Source: Pseudomonadota bacterium
Lineage (GTDB): Bacteria > Pseudomonadota > Gammaproteobacteria > Burkholderiales > Burkholderiaceae_E
Length of the DNA stretch: 64,000 nt
Direction: 5' to 3'
NCBI GenBank assembly: GCA_963204785.1
Contig: CAUJHG010000080.1
Coordinates: forward strand, 1 to 64,000
Shown: positions 1 through 8,695 of the stretch, piece after piece
Layout: the number at the start of each line of letters is the position of its first letter
Numbering within the stretch: the first letter of the stretch is position 1
Program-made: the position numbers and the translations under genes
The notes under the pieces: generated by a model
What the model saw: only the letters and a program-made list of their open reading frames with translations
The model's database searches: none
What the model was told of the DNA's origin: nothing

Positions 1-1
1 G

Positions 2-562
2 CTCGACGTCTCCCCCGAGCTGCTCGAGTGGTCCAGCGTCGGTGCGCTGCACTCGGTGGTCGAGTACGCGGACCCGTCGGGGCCGATCACCTTCCAGGTC
101 CACGCCCTCGGTGCGGACCGCTACGAGGTGCGCGGCGGCGAAGCGCCGGTGCAGGTGCGCGTGCGCGGGATCGACGGCCATCGTGCGCGGCTCGATGTCG
201 ACGGCGAAGCGCTCGACCTCGCCTTCGCCGACGCAGGCGCGGGCGTGCTGCACCTGTCGAGCGCGGACCGCAGCTTCTCGGTCCGCGACCTCACGCAGGC
301 GGCAGCAGCCGGCGAGGAGGAGGGCGGCGGCGGAACCGTCGCCGCGCCGATGCACGGGCGCCTGCTGCAGGTCTTCGTCGAGGAGGGTGCGCGGGTGGCC
401 AAGGGAGACCCGCTCGCGGTGCTCGAAGCGATGAAGATGCAGCACCACATCCTCGCCGAGGTCGACGGGGTGGTGGCCCGGGTGGTGGGCGTCGCAGGCA
501 CCCAGATCGCCGCCGGCGATCTCATCCTCGAGATCACGCCCTCGGAGGGCGCCGACGAATGA
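2..562 (+). CDS. Acyl-CoA carboxylase biotin-carrying (alpha) subunit, C-terminal part, 5' truncated by window
   Basis: Frame 2 open from window start; C-terminal biotinyl domain with EAMKM biotin-attachment motif (VLEAMKMQHHILAEVDGVV). Confidence 0.88.
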   Translation, partial: LDVSPELLEWSSVGALHSVVEYADPSGPITFQVHALGADRYEVRGGEAPVQVRVRGIDGHRARLDVDGEALDLAFADAGAGVLHLSSADRSFSVRDLTQAAAAGEEEGGGGTVAAPMHGRLLQVFVEEGARVAKGDPLAVLEAMKMQHHILAEVDGVVARVVGVAGTQIAAGDLILEITPSEGADE

Positions 563-618
563 CCGATGCGCCGGCTTTCCGGCGCAATCGATGGATCCGA
601 ACATCGGAGGTGTGAACC

Positions 619-1434
619 ATGATGCAGCAGGCGAAGGATTTCCTCGACGAGAGCGAGGCGCTGTACGCGCTGATCTCCCCCCTGTCCGACGCCGAGCTGG
701 CGACGCCGACCCTGTTCAAGGGCTGGACGATCTCGGACGTCATCGGGCACCTGCACATGTGGAACTGGGCCGCGGACCTCTCGCTGAAGGACGGCGAGGG
801 CTTCAAGGCCTTCTGGGCCAGGGTGGCTGCCCACATGGCCAAGGGCGGAACGCTCACCGCGTTCGAGCGGCAGTGGGCCGAAGGCCTGCAGGGCAGGGCG
901 CTGGTGCAGGCCTGGCGGGAGTTCTACCTGCCGATGGCGGCGCGCTTCGGCGAGGCCGACCCCTCCGCCCGGGTGCTCTGGGCCGGACCCGACATGAGCG
1001 TGCGCTCGTCGATCACCGCGCGACTCATGGAGACCTGGTCGCACGCGCAGGCGATCTACGACGTGATGAGCGTCGATCGCCAGGACGGCGAGCGCATCCG
1101 CAACATCGTGGTCCTCGGCGTCAACACCTACGGCTGGACCTTCGCGAACCGGAAGATGGAGGTGCCTCGGCCGATGCCGCACCTGCGGCTGACCGGGCCC
1201 TCGGGCGAGCTCTGGACCTTCGGCGAGGAGGGCACCGGCGAGCTGATCGAGGGCTCGGCGACCGCCTTCTGCCAGGTGGTGGCGCAGACGCGCAACATCG
1301 CCGACGTCGATCTCAGGGTCGAAGGGCCGAATGCGAAGCAGTGGATGGCGATCGCGCAGTGCTTCGCGGGGCCGCCCGAGAACCCGCCCGCGCCCGGGGT
1401 GCGGCACAAGGCGGCGTCGCGCCTGTCAGCCTGA
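619..1434 (+). CDS. TIGR03084-like / DinB-MDMPI family metal-binding protein
   Basis: 271-aa ORF with maleylpyruvate-isomerase-like N-terminus (LFKGWTISDVIGHLHMWN); follows the acyl-CoA carboxylase gene. Confidence 0.75.
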   Translation: MMQQAKDFLDESEALYALISPLSDAELATPTLFKGWTISDVIGHLHMWNWAADLSLKDGEGFKAFWARVAAHMAKGGTLTAFERQWAEGLQGRALVQAWREFYLPMAARFGEADPSARVLWAGPDMSVRSSITARLMETWSHAQAIYDVMSVDRQDGERIRNIVVLGVNTYGWTFANRKMEVPRPMPHLRLTGPSGELWTFGEEGTGELIEGSATAFCQVVAQTRNIADVDLRVEGPNAKQWMAIAQCFAGPPENPPAPGVRHKAASRLSA

Positions 1435-2991
1435 CCCGATCGCCTGGTAGAGCGCAACGCTGTCGGCCAGCCGTTGCGCGTGCGCGGCGCTCAGGCCCAG
1501 CCGCGTCTGCTGGGCCTGCTGCTGCGCGATCAGCACCTGCAGGTGGCCGGCAGCGCCGAGCCGGTACTGGCGCTCGACCGAGCGCAGCGACTCCTGCGCT
1601 GCCCGGTCGGCTGCGGCCATCGCTTCGAAGACCTCGGCGTCCTTGTGTACCGCGGTGAGGGCGTCGGCGACGCTGCGCAGCGCATCGAGAACCACCCGCT
1701 GGTAGTTGGCGAGCGCCGCGTCGAAGGCGGCGAGCGCCGCGCGCTTCTCGGCGGGCAGCCCGGGGTTGAACAGGGGTTGGGTGATCTGGCCGACCAGGCC
1801 CCAGACCGCCGAGCCGCCGCCGAACAGCGCGCCGGTGCTGAGCGCCTGGCTGCCCAGGCTGGCGCTCAGCGTGAGCTGCGGATACAGCCGTGCGACCGCG
1901 ACGCCGTAGTCGGCGTTGGCGGCGTGCAGCAGCGCCTCCGAGGCCAGGATGTCCGGTCGCTGGCGCACCAGCTCGGAGGGGACGCTCAGCGGCAGCTGCG
2001 CGGGCAGGGTGAAGTCCGAGAGCGTGAAGGGCGCGGGCTCGGCCGTGCCCGGGGCGCGCCCGGCGAGCACCGCCAGCAGGTGTCCGGTCTGCTGGATCTG
2101 CCGCTGCAGCGCGGGCAGGTCGGCGCGCGTGCGTTGCGCCAGGGCCTGCAGCGCGAGCACTTCGTCCGCCGCCGCCTGGCCCAGGCGCACCCGGTCGCGG
2201 GCGATCTGCAGCTGCGCCTCCTGCGTGCGCAGGATCGCCGACGTGGCCTCGAACTGCGCGTGGAGCCGGGCCTGCGCGATCGCCGCCGTGGCCAGGTTGC
2301 CGGCGAGCGCCAGGCGCGCCGCGGCGAGCTCGTGGCGGCGGAAGTCGGCGCGCGCGGCGAGCGCTTCGAGCGCGCGGCGGTTGGCGCCGGCGAGGTCGAG
2401 GTTGTAGCGCACGCCGACGCTCGCGTTGTACAGGCTGAATTCCCTCGCATCGCCCGGCTGCCCGAGGGCGCTGGGGCTGATCCGCTGGCGCTGGGCGCCG
2501 GCCGCTGCGTCCACTCTCGGGTAGAGCGTCGATCCGGCCTGCGCATCGTGCAGCTGCTGCGCCTGGACCAGGGTCGCGCGGGCGGCTGCCAGCGTGGGGC
2601 TCGCCCCGAGCGCCGACTCGATCAGCGCATCGAGCCTGGGCGAACCCAGGCTTCGCCACCACTGGGGGTCGGGGCTGCCCTCGACGATCCGCTGTCGGGG
2701 CCCGTCGGGCCCTGCGGTGATGGTGCGGCCCTGCTCGGCGTGCCCGGCGCTGGTGTAGGCCTGGGCCTCGGGCGCGGCCGGGCGCCGGAAGTCCGGACCC
2801 GCGGTGCAGGCGGCCAGCGCGAGCAGCAGCGCGAGCGAGGCCAGCCTGCGGCCGCCCCGCAGGCCGGTCGCAGCGCCCGACGCGGCCTCGCCCGGGCTGC
2901 GCCCGGCGCCGAAATCGCCTGCGCTGCGCCCGGCTCTGGGGCCGCCTGCGCCGCAGGAGTGCGCAAGGGGGGCATCGTTGCGGTGTCTCAT
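1426..2991 (-). CDS. NodT/OprM-type outer-membrane efflux lipoprotein
   Basis: Lipobox-like LALAACTAGPDFRRP followed by TolC-like repeats (ELVRQRPDILASEALLHAANADYGVA). Start chosen at the ATG at 2991, which overlaps the upstream stop as ATGA. Confidence 0.85.
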   Translation of the reverse strand: MRHRNDAPLAHSCGAGGPRAGRSAGDFGAGRSPGEAASGAATGLRGGRRLASLALLLALAACTAGPDFRRPAAPEAQAYTSAGHAEQGRTITAGPDGPRQRIVEGSPDPQWWRSLGSPRLDALIESALGASPTLAAARATLVQAQQLHDAQAGSTLYPRVDAAAGAQRQRISPSALGQPGDAREFSLYNASVGVRYNLDLAGANRRALEALAARADFRRHELAAARLALAGNLATAAIAQARLHAQFEATSAILRTQEAQLQIARDRVRLGQAAADEVLALQALAQRTRADLPALQRQIQQTGHLLAVLAGRAPGTAEPAPFTLSDFTLPAQLPLSVPSELVRQRPDILASEALLHAANADYGVAVARLYPQLTLSASLGSQALSTGALFGGGSAVWGLVGQITQPLFNPGLPAEKRAALAAFDAALANYQRVVLDALRSVADALTAVHKDAEVFEAMAAADRAAQESLRSVERQYRLGAAGHLQVLIAQQQAQQTRLGLSAAHAQRLADSVALYQAIGSG

Positions 2992-3701
2992 GTGCCGAAG
3001 CCTCGTCCTTCTCCGCGCTCCTCGTGGGTCACGCCGTCGCGGATGTGGTAGATGCGCCGGAAGGTCGGGATGATCTTCTCGTCGTGGGTGACCACGATCA
3101 CCGCGGTCCGGTACTTCTGCGCCATCTCGTTCAGGATGCGGATGACCGCCATCGCGCGCTCGGAGTCGAGCGGCGCGGTGGGCTCGTCGGCCAGGATCAC
3201 CGGCGGCCGGTTGACCAGCCCGCGCGCGATCGCCACGCGCTGCTGTTCGCCGCCCGAGAGCTGCGAGGGCATCGCGTGCGCGCGATGGGCGACGTCCAGC
3301 GCCGCCAGCAGCTCCAGCGCACGGCTGCGCGCCTCGGCATTGGGCGCTCCCGCCAGCATCGGCAGCAGCGCCACGTTGTCGGTGACCTCCAGGAAGGGGA
3401 TCAGGTAGGGCGCCTGGAAGACGAAGCCGATCCGGTCGCGGCGCAGCGCGCGCAGGTCGGGCACCTTCCAGCCGTCCTCGTAGATCAGCTCGTCGCCCAG
3501 CCGCATCCGGCCCGCGGTGGGGTCGATCACTGCACCCAGGCACTTGAGCAGCGTGCTCTTGCCCGAGCCCGAAGGCCCGATCAGCCCCACCACCTCGCCC
3601 GGCGCCACTTCCATGTCGACGCGCTTGAGCGCGTCGACCGCGGTGTCCCCGGAGCCGTAGCGCTTCCTCAGGCCCTCGATGCGGATGCCTCGGTCGGCCA
3701 T
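2988..3701 (-). CDS. ABC transporter ATP-binding protein (LolD/DevA-like)
   Basis: Walker A GPSGSGKST, signature LSGGEQQRVAIARGL, Walker B VILADEPTAPLD. Confidence 0.92.
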   Translation of the reverse strand: MADRGIRIEGLRKRYGSGDTAVDALKRVDMEVAPGEVVGLIGPSGSGKSTLLKCLGAVIDPTAGRMRLGDELIYEDGWKVPDLRALRRDRIGFVFQAPYLIPFLEVTDNVALLPMLAGAPNAEARSRALELLAALDVAHRAHAMPSQLSGGEQQRVAIARGLVNRPPVILADEPTAPLDSERAMAVIRILNEMAQKYRTAVIVVTHDEKIIPTFRRIYHIRDGVTHEERGEGRGFGT

Positions 3702-3703
3702 CG

Positions 3704-4909
3704 TCAGCCTCCGATCGCTTCGGCCGGGTCGACCGCGAGCGCCATGCGGATCGCGACCACGCTGGCGGCGGCGCAGATCCCCAGCACCGCGAGGAAGCCC
3801 ACCACCGAGTCCTGCGGCACCAGCAGCACGTATTTCGGGAACAGCGGCGCGGTCCAGGTGGCGCTGATCTTGCCGACCGCGAAGCCGATCGCGCCCAGCG
3901 CGAGCGCCTGCTGCAGGATCATCCAGGCGATCGTGCGGTTCCGGGTGCCGATCAGCTTGAGCACCGCGATCTCGCGGATCTTGTCCATCGTGAGCGTGTA
4001 GATGATGAAGGCGACGATCGCCGCGCTCACCAGCGCCAGGATCACCAGGAACATCGCGATCTGCCGCGCCGAGGTGGCGATCAGCTTGCCCACGAGGATG
4101 CCTTCCATCTGCGCGCGCGTGTAGACGGTCAGGCGCTTCCAGCGCCGGATCGACGCGGCGACCTCGTCGGCGAGCGCGCCTTCGGCCAGTTGCACCAGCA
4201 CCGCGTTGACGGAGGAGCTGGTGGTCTGCGATGCGATCACCGCCTCGAGCAGGCCGGGCACCGCGGGACGGTTGAACGCGGGGTTCTCGCCGGTGCGCCG
4301 GCGGCTCTGCCAGATCGCGTCGTTGTCCTTGAGGAACTGCGCCTCCTGGGCGTCCTTCAGGGGAATGAACACCATCGGGTCGCCGCTGGAGGAGACCATG
4401 CGCCGCGTCAGGCCGACCACGGTGAAGCGGTTGCGCCGGATGGTGAGCTGGTCGCCGATCCGCAAGCCGGTGGCGAGATCGGCGATCGCCTCGTAGTGTC
4501 CGCGGGTGAGCTGGCGCCCGGCCACCAGATGGGGCGGCCAGCCGGGCGCGCCGGCGGCGCCGGCCGGTGCGATTCCGACCACCATCGCGCGCACGTCGCG
4601 CTCGCCCTCGCGCACCTGCATCGTCAGGTAGGTGACGTTGGCCGCGCGGGCCACTCCCGGCATCGCGAGGATGGTCCGGTACAGGTCGTCGGCCAGGCTG
4701 GAGGACTCGGCATAGGGGCCGAGCGTGTCGCGCTGCACCACCCAGAGATCGGCGCCGCTGTTGTCGAGCAGGGCGCGGCCGTCGTCGACCATCCCGCGGT
4801 AGACGCCCGCCATCACCAGCGTCACCCCGATCAGCAGTCCCAGCCCGAAGCCGGTGAAGACGAACTTGCCCCAGCTGTGGAGGATGTCGCGGCCGGCGAG
4901 GCTGATCAT
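3704..4909 (-). CDS. ABC transporter permease (FtsX/DevC-like)
   Basis: ORF from MISLAGRDILHSWGKFVFTGFGLG with MacB-type periplasmic domain and C-terminal FtsX-type TM segments. Start overlaps the adaptor stop. Confidence 0.88.
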   Translation of the reverse strand: MISLAGRDILHSWGKFVFTGFGLGLLIGVTLVMAGVYRGMVDDGRALLDNSGADLWVVQRDTLGPYAESSSLADDLYRTILAMPGVARAANVTYLTMQVREGERDVRAMVVGIAPAGAAGAPGWPPHLVAGRQLTRGHYEAIADLATGLRIGDQLTIRRNRFTVVGLTRRMVSSSGDPMVFIPLKDAQEAQFLKDNDAIWQSRRRTGENPAFNRPAVPGLLEAVIASQTTSSSVNAVLVQLAEGALADEVAASIRRWKRLTVYTRAQMEGILVGKLIATSARQIAMFLVILALVSAAIVAFIIYTLTMDKIREIAVLKLIGTRNRTIAWMILQQALALGAIGFAVGKISATWTAPLFPKYVLLVPQDSVVGFLAVLGICAAASVVAIRMALAVDPAEAIGG

Positions 4910-6057
4910 CTGGGCGCTCCCGGGATGCGTTCGACCACGCGGATCCGGCTTCCCGCGTCGAGCGCCCGCTCGCTGTAGACGACGATCCGGTCGCCTTCGC
5001 GCAGGCCCTCGACGACCTGGATCCGGCCGTCGAGGTCGGAGCGCCCCAGCCGCACCGGGACGAACTCGGGCCTGCCGTCGCTGATCTGCCAGACGCCGGT
5101 GCGATCGCCCTGGCGCTGCACCGCCGCGTTCGGGATGGTCGGCGTCGCGGGGAGCACGGGCAGGTCGACGGTGACCTCGGCGAGTTCCCCGATCGGCGGG
5201 GGCGGCGACGGGAGCTCGTCGAAGACCACCTTGACCAGCGTCTCCTCGGTGACCGCGTCCGCCTTCGGTTCGACGCGCAGCACCCGACCCGTCAGGATCC
5301 GGCCGTCGCGCGAGCGCAGGCCGACGCGCGCGGGCAGTCCGGCTGCCAGGCCGGAGGCGCTGATCTGGTCGAAGCGCACGTTGACCCACAGGCTGGCAGG
5401 GTCGACCACCTCGAGCACCGCCTGGCCGGCGACCACCGTGGTGCCGGGATCGGCGTCTCGCTGGGTGACGATGCCGTCGGCCGGCGCGACCAGGCGCAGG
5501 TTGAGGCGCTGCGCGCGCAGCGCTTCGAGGTCGGCGCGCGCGCGCGACAGGTCCTGTCGCGCCGCCGACAGCGCAGCCTGGGCCAGCGCGGCCTCCTGGC
5601 GCCTCGCGGCCGCGAGTTCCTCGCTGGTGGAGCGCACCGCGAGCAACTGCTCGTAACGGCGCGCCTGGGTGTCCGCCCAGGCCTGGCGCGCGCTCGCGTC
5701 GTCCAGTTGCGCCTGCGCCCGGCCGATGGCGGCCTGCTGCGCGCGGATCCGTTCGTCGAGGTCGACCGGGTCCATCTCCCCCAGCAGGCGCCCGGCGGCG
5801 ACCCGATCGCCGACGTGGACGTCCAGGCGGCGCAGGCGACCGGCGAGGGTCGGCCCGATCCGGTAGGTGTAGCGCGCCTCGATGGTGCCGACGCCGAAGA
5901 GCGCCGGCCGGATCGCGTGCGCCTCCACGGTGGTCTCGGTCACCGCCACCGGCGCCAGCGGGCCGGAGCGCAGCGCCACCCAGGCCAGGACCGCGACCAG
6001 GGCGGCGATGACCGCGGCCAGGGCCAGGGTGCGTCGATGCAGGCGAACTCCCTTCAT
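4906..6057 (-). CDS. HlyD-family periplasmic adaptor (membrane fusion) protein
   Basis: N-terminal TM, coiled coil and lipoyl-like APADGIVTQRDADPGTTV; start MKGVRLHRRTLALAAV. Confidence 0.88.
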   Translation of the reverse strand: MKGVRLHRRTLALAAVIAALVAVLAWVALRSGPLAPVAVTETTVEAHAIRPALFGVGTIEARYTYRIGPTLAGRLRRLDVHVGDRVAAGRLLGEMDPVDLDERIRAQQAAIGRAQAQLDDASARQAWADTQARRYEQLLAVRSTSEELAAARRQEAALAQAALSAARQDLSRARADLEALRAQRLNLRLVAPADGIVTQRDADPGTTVVAGQAVLEVVDPASLWVNVRFDQISASGLAAGLPARVGLRSRDGRILTGRVLRVEPKADAVTEETLVKVVFDELPSPPPPIGELAEVTVDLPVLPATPTIPNAAVQRQGDRTGVWQISDGRPEFVPVRLGRSDLDGRIQVVEGLREGDRIVVYSERALDAGSRIRVVERIPGAPR

Positions 6058-6662
6058 TGGGGGCTCCCGATTCCGCGCCGGTAGATCGCGAAGACCCGCG
6101 GCGCATCGCTGCGGATCCGCCCGACGTCGTCGGCGAGCATCGCCTGCATCACCAGGCCCTGGATCATGCCGATCAGCAGCGTGATCGCGGCCTCGGTGTC
6201 GAGCGTTGCGGGCACTTCGCCCTGCGCCCTGGCCTGCTCGAGCAGCGTCGCCAGGCGCTCGCGATAACGGCGCAGGAGGGTGGCGACCATCCGCTTCGGG
6301 GCGGTCATCCCTGTGCGCTGCAGCTCGCCGAACAGCATCCGCGGCACGCCGGGGTGCTCGGCGACGAAACCGACGTGGGCGAGGAACATCGCCTCGATCG
6401 CGGCCAGCGGCGAGGCTGCCGGCCGTGCAGCTTCGTCGACCCGGGCGAGCAGCCGCTGGGCGACCCACTCCATCACCGCCTGCAGGATGGCCTCCTTGCT
6501 GGGGAAGTGCCTGAACAGCGCGCCCTGGGTCACGCCCATGTGCCTGGCGATGGCTGCGGTGGTGATCTCGCTCGGGTGGCGTTCGGCCGCGAGTTCGAGC
6601 ACGGCGTCGACCGTGACCGCACGGCGCTGGTCGGCAGGCAGGTGTTTCGGCGGGGCGTTCAT
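6054..6662 (-). CDS. TetR/AcrR-family transcriptional regulator
   Basis: HTH ITTAAIARHMGVTQGALFRHFPSKEAIL; first gene of the efflux operon. Confidence 0.92.
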   Translation of the reverse strand: MNAPPKHLPADQRRAVTVDAVLELAAERHPSEITTAAIARHMGVTQGALFRHFPSKEAILQAVMEWVAQRLLARVDEAARPAASPLAAIEAMFLAHVGFVAEHPGVPRMLFGELQRTGMTAPKRMVATLLRRYRERLATLLEQARAQGEVPATLDTEAAITLLIGMIQGLVMQAMLADDVGRIRSDAPRVFAIYRRGIGSPQ

Positions 6663-6672
6663 GCGGAGTCTC

Positions 6673-6694
6673 AGATAGTAATTGCTTGCTATCT
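6673..6694. promoter_or_regulatory. Candidate TetR operator (AGATAG-N10-CTATCT)
   Basis: 22-bp AT-rich interrupted palindrome AGATAGTAATTGCTTGCTATCT, 11 bp upstream of the tetR-type start, between divergent genes. Confidence 0.6.
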
Positions 6695-6775
6695 TTCGCT
6701 TCCTGTGCGCGGCTGTCAAGCCTGGTGCGCCGGCTCCCGGGGCGCTGGGCGATCCGGTACAGTGGGAGCCTGCCG

Positions 6776-8095
6776 ATGGATCCGAGCCTGACCCTCCTCC
6801 TGATCGCGCTGCTGATCCTCGCCAGCGCGTTCCTGTCGCTGTCCGAGATCTCGATGGCCGCCGCCCGGCGGCTGCGCCTGGGCCAGCTCGCCGACGCCGG
6901 CGACCCGCGCGCACGCCGGGCCCTGGAGACCCAGGCGCAGCCGGGCAGCTACTTCACCGTCGTGCAGATCGGGCAGAACATGGTGGCGATCCTCGGCGGC
7001 GTGGTCGGGGAAGGGGCGCTCACGCCGTGGTTCGCCTCGCTGCTGCAGCACCTGACGACGCCCGCCGCGGCCGCGACGATCGGCTTCGCGCTCTCGTTCG
7101 CCCTGATCACCTCGCTGTTCGTGCTGTTCTCCGATCTGCTCCCGAAGCGGCTGGCGATGGTGAGCCCCGAGACGATCGTGCTGCGGGTGGTCGGGCCGAT
7201 GCACTGGTGGATGTGGCTGCTGCGGCCGGCGGTCTGGGCCTTCGACGGGCTGGCCAGCCTGGCGATGCGGCTGCTTCGCCTGCCCACCGAGCGCGACGAG
7301 CGGATCACGCCTGCCGACATCCTGGCCCTGGCCGAGGCTGGGGCGCAGGCCGGCGTGCTGGCCGCCCCCGAGCACCAGGTGATCGCCAACGTGTTCGAGC
7401 TGGACACGCGCACCGTGGAGAGCGCGATGACCACGCGCGAGCGCATCGTCTACCTCCTGCAGGACGACAGCGACGAGCAGATCCGCACCCGGATCGCGTC
7501 GCAGCCGCACTCCACCTATCTCGTGTGCGACGGCGACATCGACCACGTCGTCGGCTACGTCGACGCGCCGGACCTCTTCCAGCGAGTGCTGCAGGGCGAG
7601 TCGATCTCGCTGCGCGACGACGGCGGACTGCTGCACAAGGTGCTGATCGTCCCGGACCGGCTGACGCTGTCGGAGATGCTCGAGCAGTTCCGCCAGGCCC
7701 ACGAGGACTTCGCGGTGATCGTCAACGAGTACAGCCTGGTGGTGGGCATCGTCACGCTCAACGACGTGATGAGCACCGTGATGGGCAGCCTGGTGGCCCC
7801 GGACGACGAGGAGCAGATCGTGCGGCGCGACGACGGGTCCTGGCTGATGGACGGCCTGACCCCGATCGGCGAGGTGCTGCGCGCGATCGGCGCCGATGCG
7901 GCGCTGCTGCCCCAGCGCGGCCAGTACGACACGCTGGCCGGCTTCCTGATGGTGATGCTGCGCCGGATTCCGCGCCGCACCGATGCCGTGGTCTGGGGCA
8001 GCTGGCGCTTCGAGGTGCTCGACGTCGACGGCTACAAGATCGACCAGGTCCTCGTCACCCGTGCAGCGGGGCAGGAGGCGCAGGGGAGCTGCTGA
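6776..8095 (+). CDS. CNNM/CorC-type (hemolysin family) membrane protein with CBS domains
   Basis: DUF21-like N-terminus (SLSEISMAAARRLRL), CBS pair, CorC_HlyC C-terminal domain. Confidence 0.88.
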   Translation: MDPSLTLLLIALLILASAFLSLSEISMAAARRLRLGQLADAGDPRARRALETQAQPGSYFTVVQIGQNMVAILGGVVGEGALTPWFASLLQHLTTPAAAATIGFALSFALITSLFVLFSDLLPKRLAMVSPETIVLRVVGPMHWWMWLLRPAVWAFDGLASLAMRLLRLPTERDERITPADILALAEAGAQAGVLAAPEHQVIANVFELDTRTVESAMTTRERIVYLLQDDSDEQIRTRIASQPHSTYLVCDGDIDHVVGYVDAPDLFQRVLQGESISLRDDGGLLHKVLIVPDRLTLSEMLEQFRQAHEDFAVIVNEYSLVVGIVTLNDVMSTVMGSLVAPDDEEQIVRRDDGSWLMDGLTPIGEVLRAIGADAALLPQRGQYDTLAGFLMVMLRRIPRRTDAVVWGSWRFEVLDVDGYKIDQVLVTRAAGQEAQGSC

Positions 8096-8272
8096 GCGCA
8101 GCCTGCCGACGGCCGTTGTCGGCGCCGCCCTGCGCCGCTGCGCCCTGTCGGGGCTGCGCGCGATGGCGGGCCGGACATTTGGTAATCTGCGCAGACCCTG
8201 GAAACCTGGCGGTCGCAGCGCGCGGGCCTGCGGTCCGCCCTTCGCCCACGCGCCCGCGCAGCCGGGGCCGTC

Positions 8273-8695
8273 ATGAGCGCCGAAGTCGTCATCCATCACA
8301 ACCCTGCCTGCGGAACCTCGCGCAAGGTGCTCGCGATGATCCGCGACGCCGGAATCGAGCCGCGCATCGTTCGCTACCTCGAGACGCCGCCGGACCGGGA
8401 GCAGCTCCTTGCGCTGATCGCGGCCACCGGGCAGCCGGCACGTGCGCTGCTGCGTCGCAAGGAGGCCCTGTGCGCGCAGCTCGGTCTGGACGATCCCGCC
8501 GTGACCGAGGAGCAGGTGGTGGACGCGATGCTCGCGCATCCGATCCTGGTCGAGCGCCCGATCGTGCACGGTCCGCTGGGTGCCCGACTGTGCCGCCCGC
8601 CCGAGGCGGTGCTCGAGCTTCTGCCGGTGCGGCAGCCGGCGCGCGGTCCGACGCAGGGCGAGGCAGCGGGCGGGCAGCGCGGACGCAGCGATTGA
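8273..8695 (+). CDS. arsC: Arsenate reductase (ArsC, glutaredoxin-dependent type)
   Basis: HHNPACGTSRKVLAMIRDAG catalytic motif and C-terminal LVERPIV. Confidence 0.88.
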   Translation: MSAEVVIHHNPACGTSRKVLAMIRDAGIEPRIVRYLETPPDREQLLALIAATGQPARALLRRKEALCAQLGLDDPAVTEEQVVDAMLAHPILVERPIVHGPLGARLCRPPEAVLELLPVRQPARGPTQGEAAGGQRGRSD

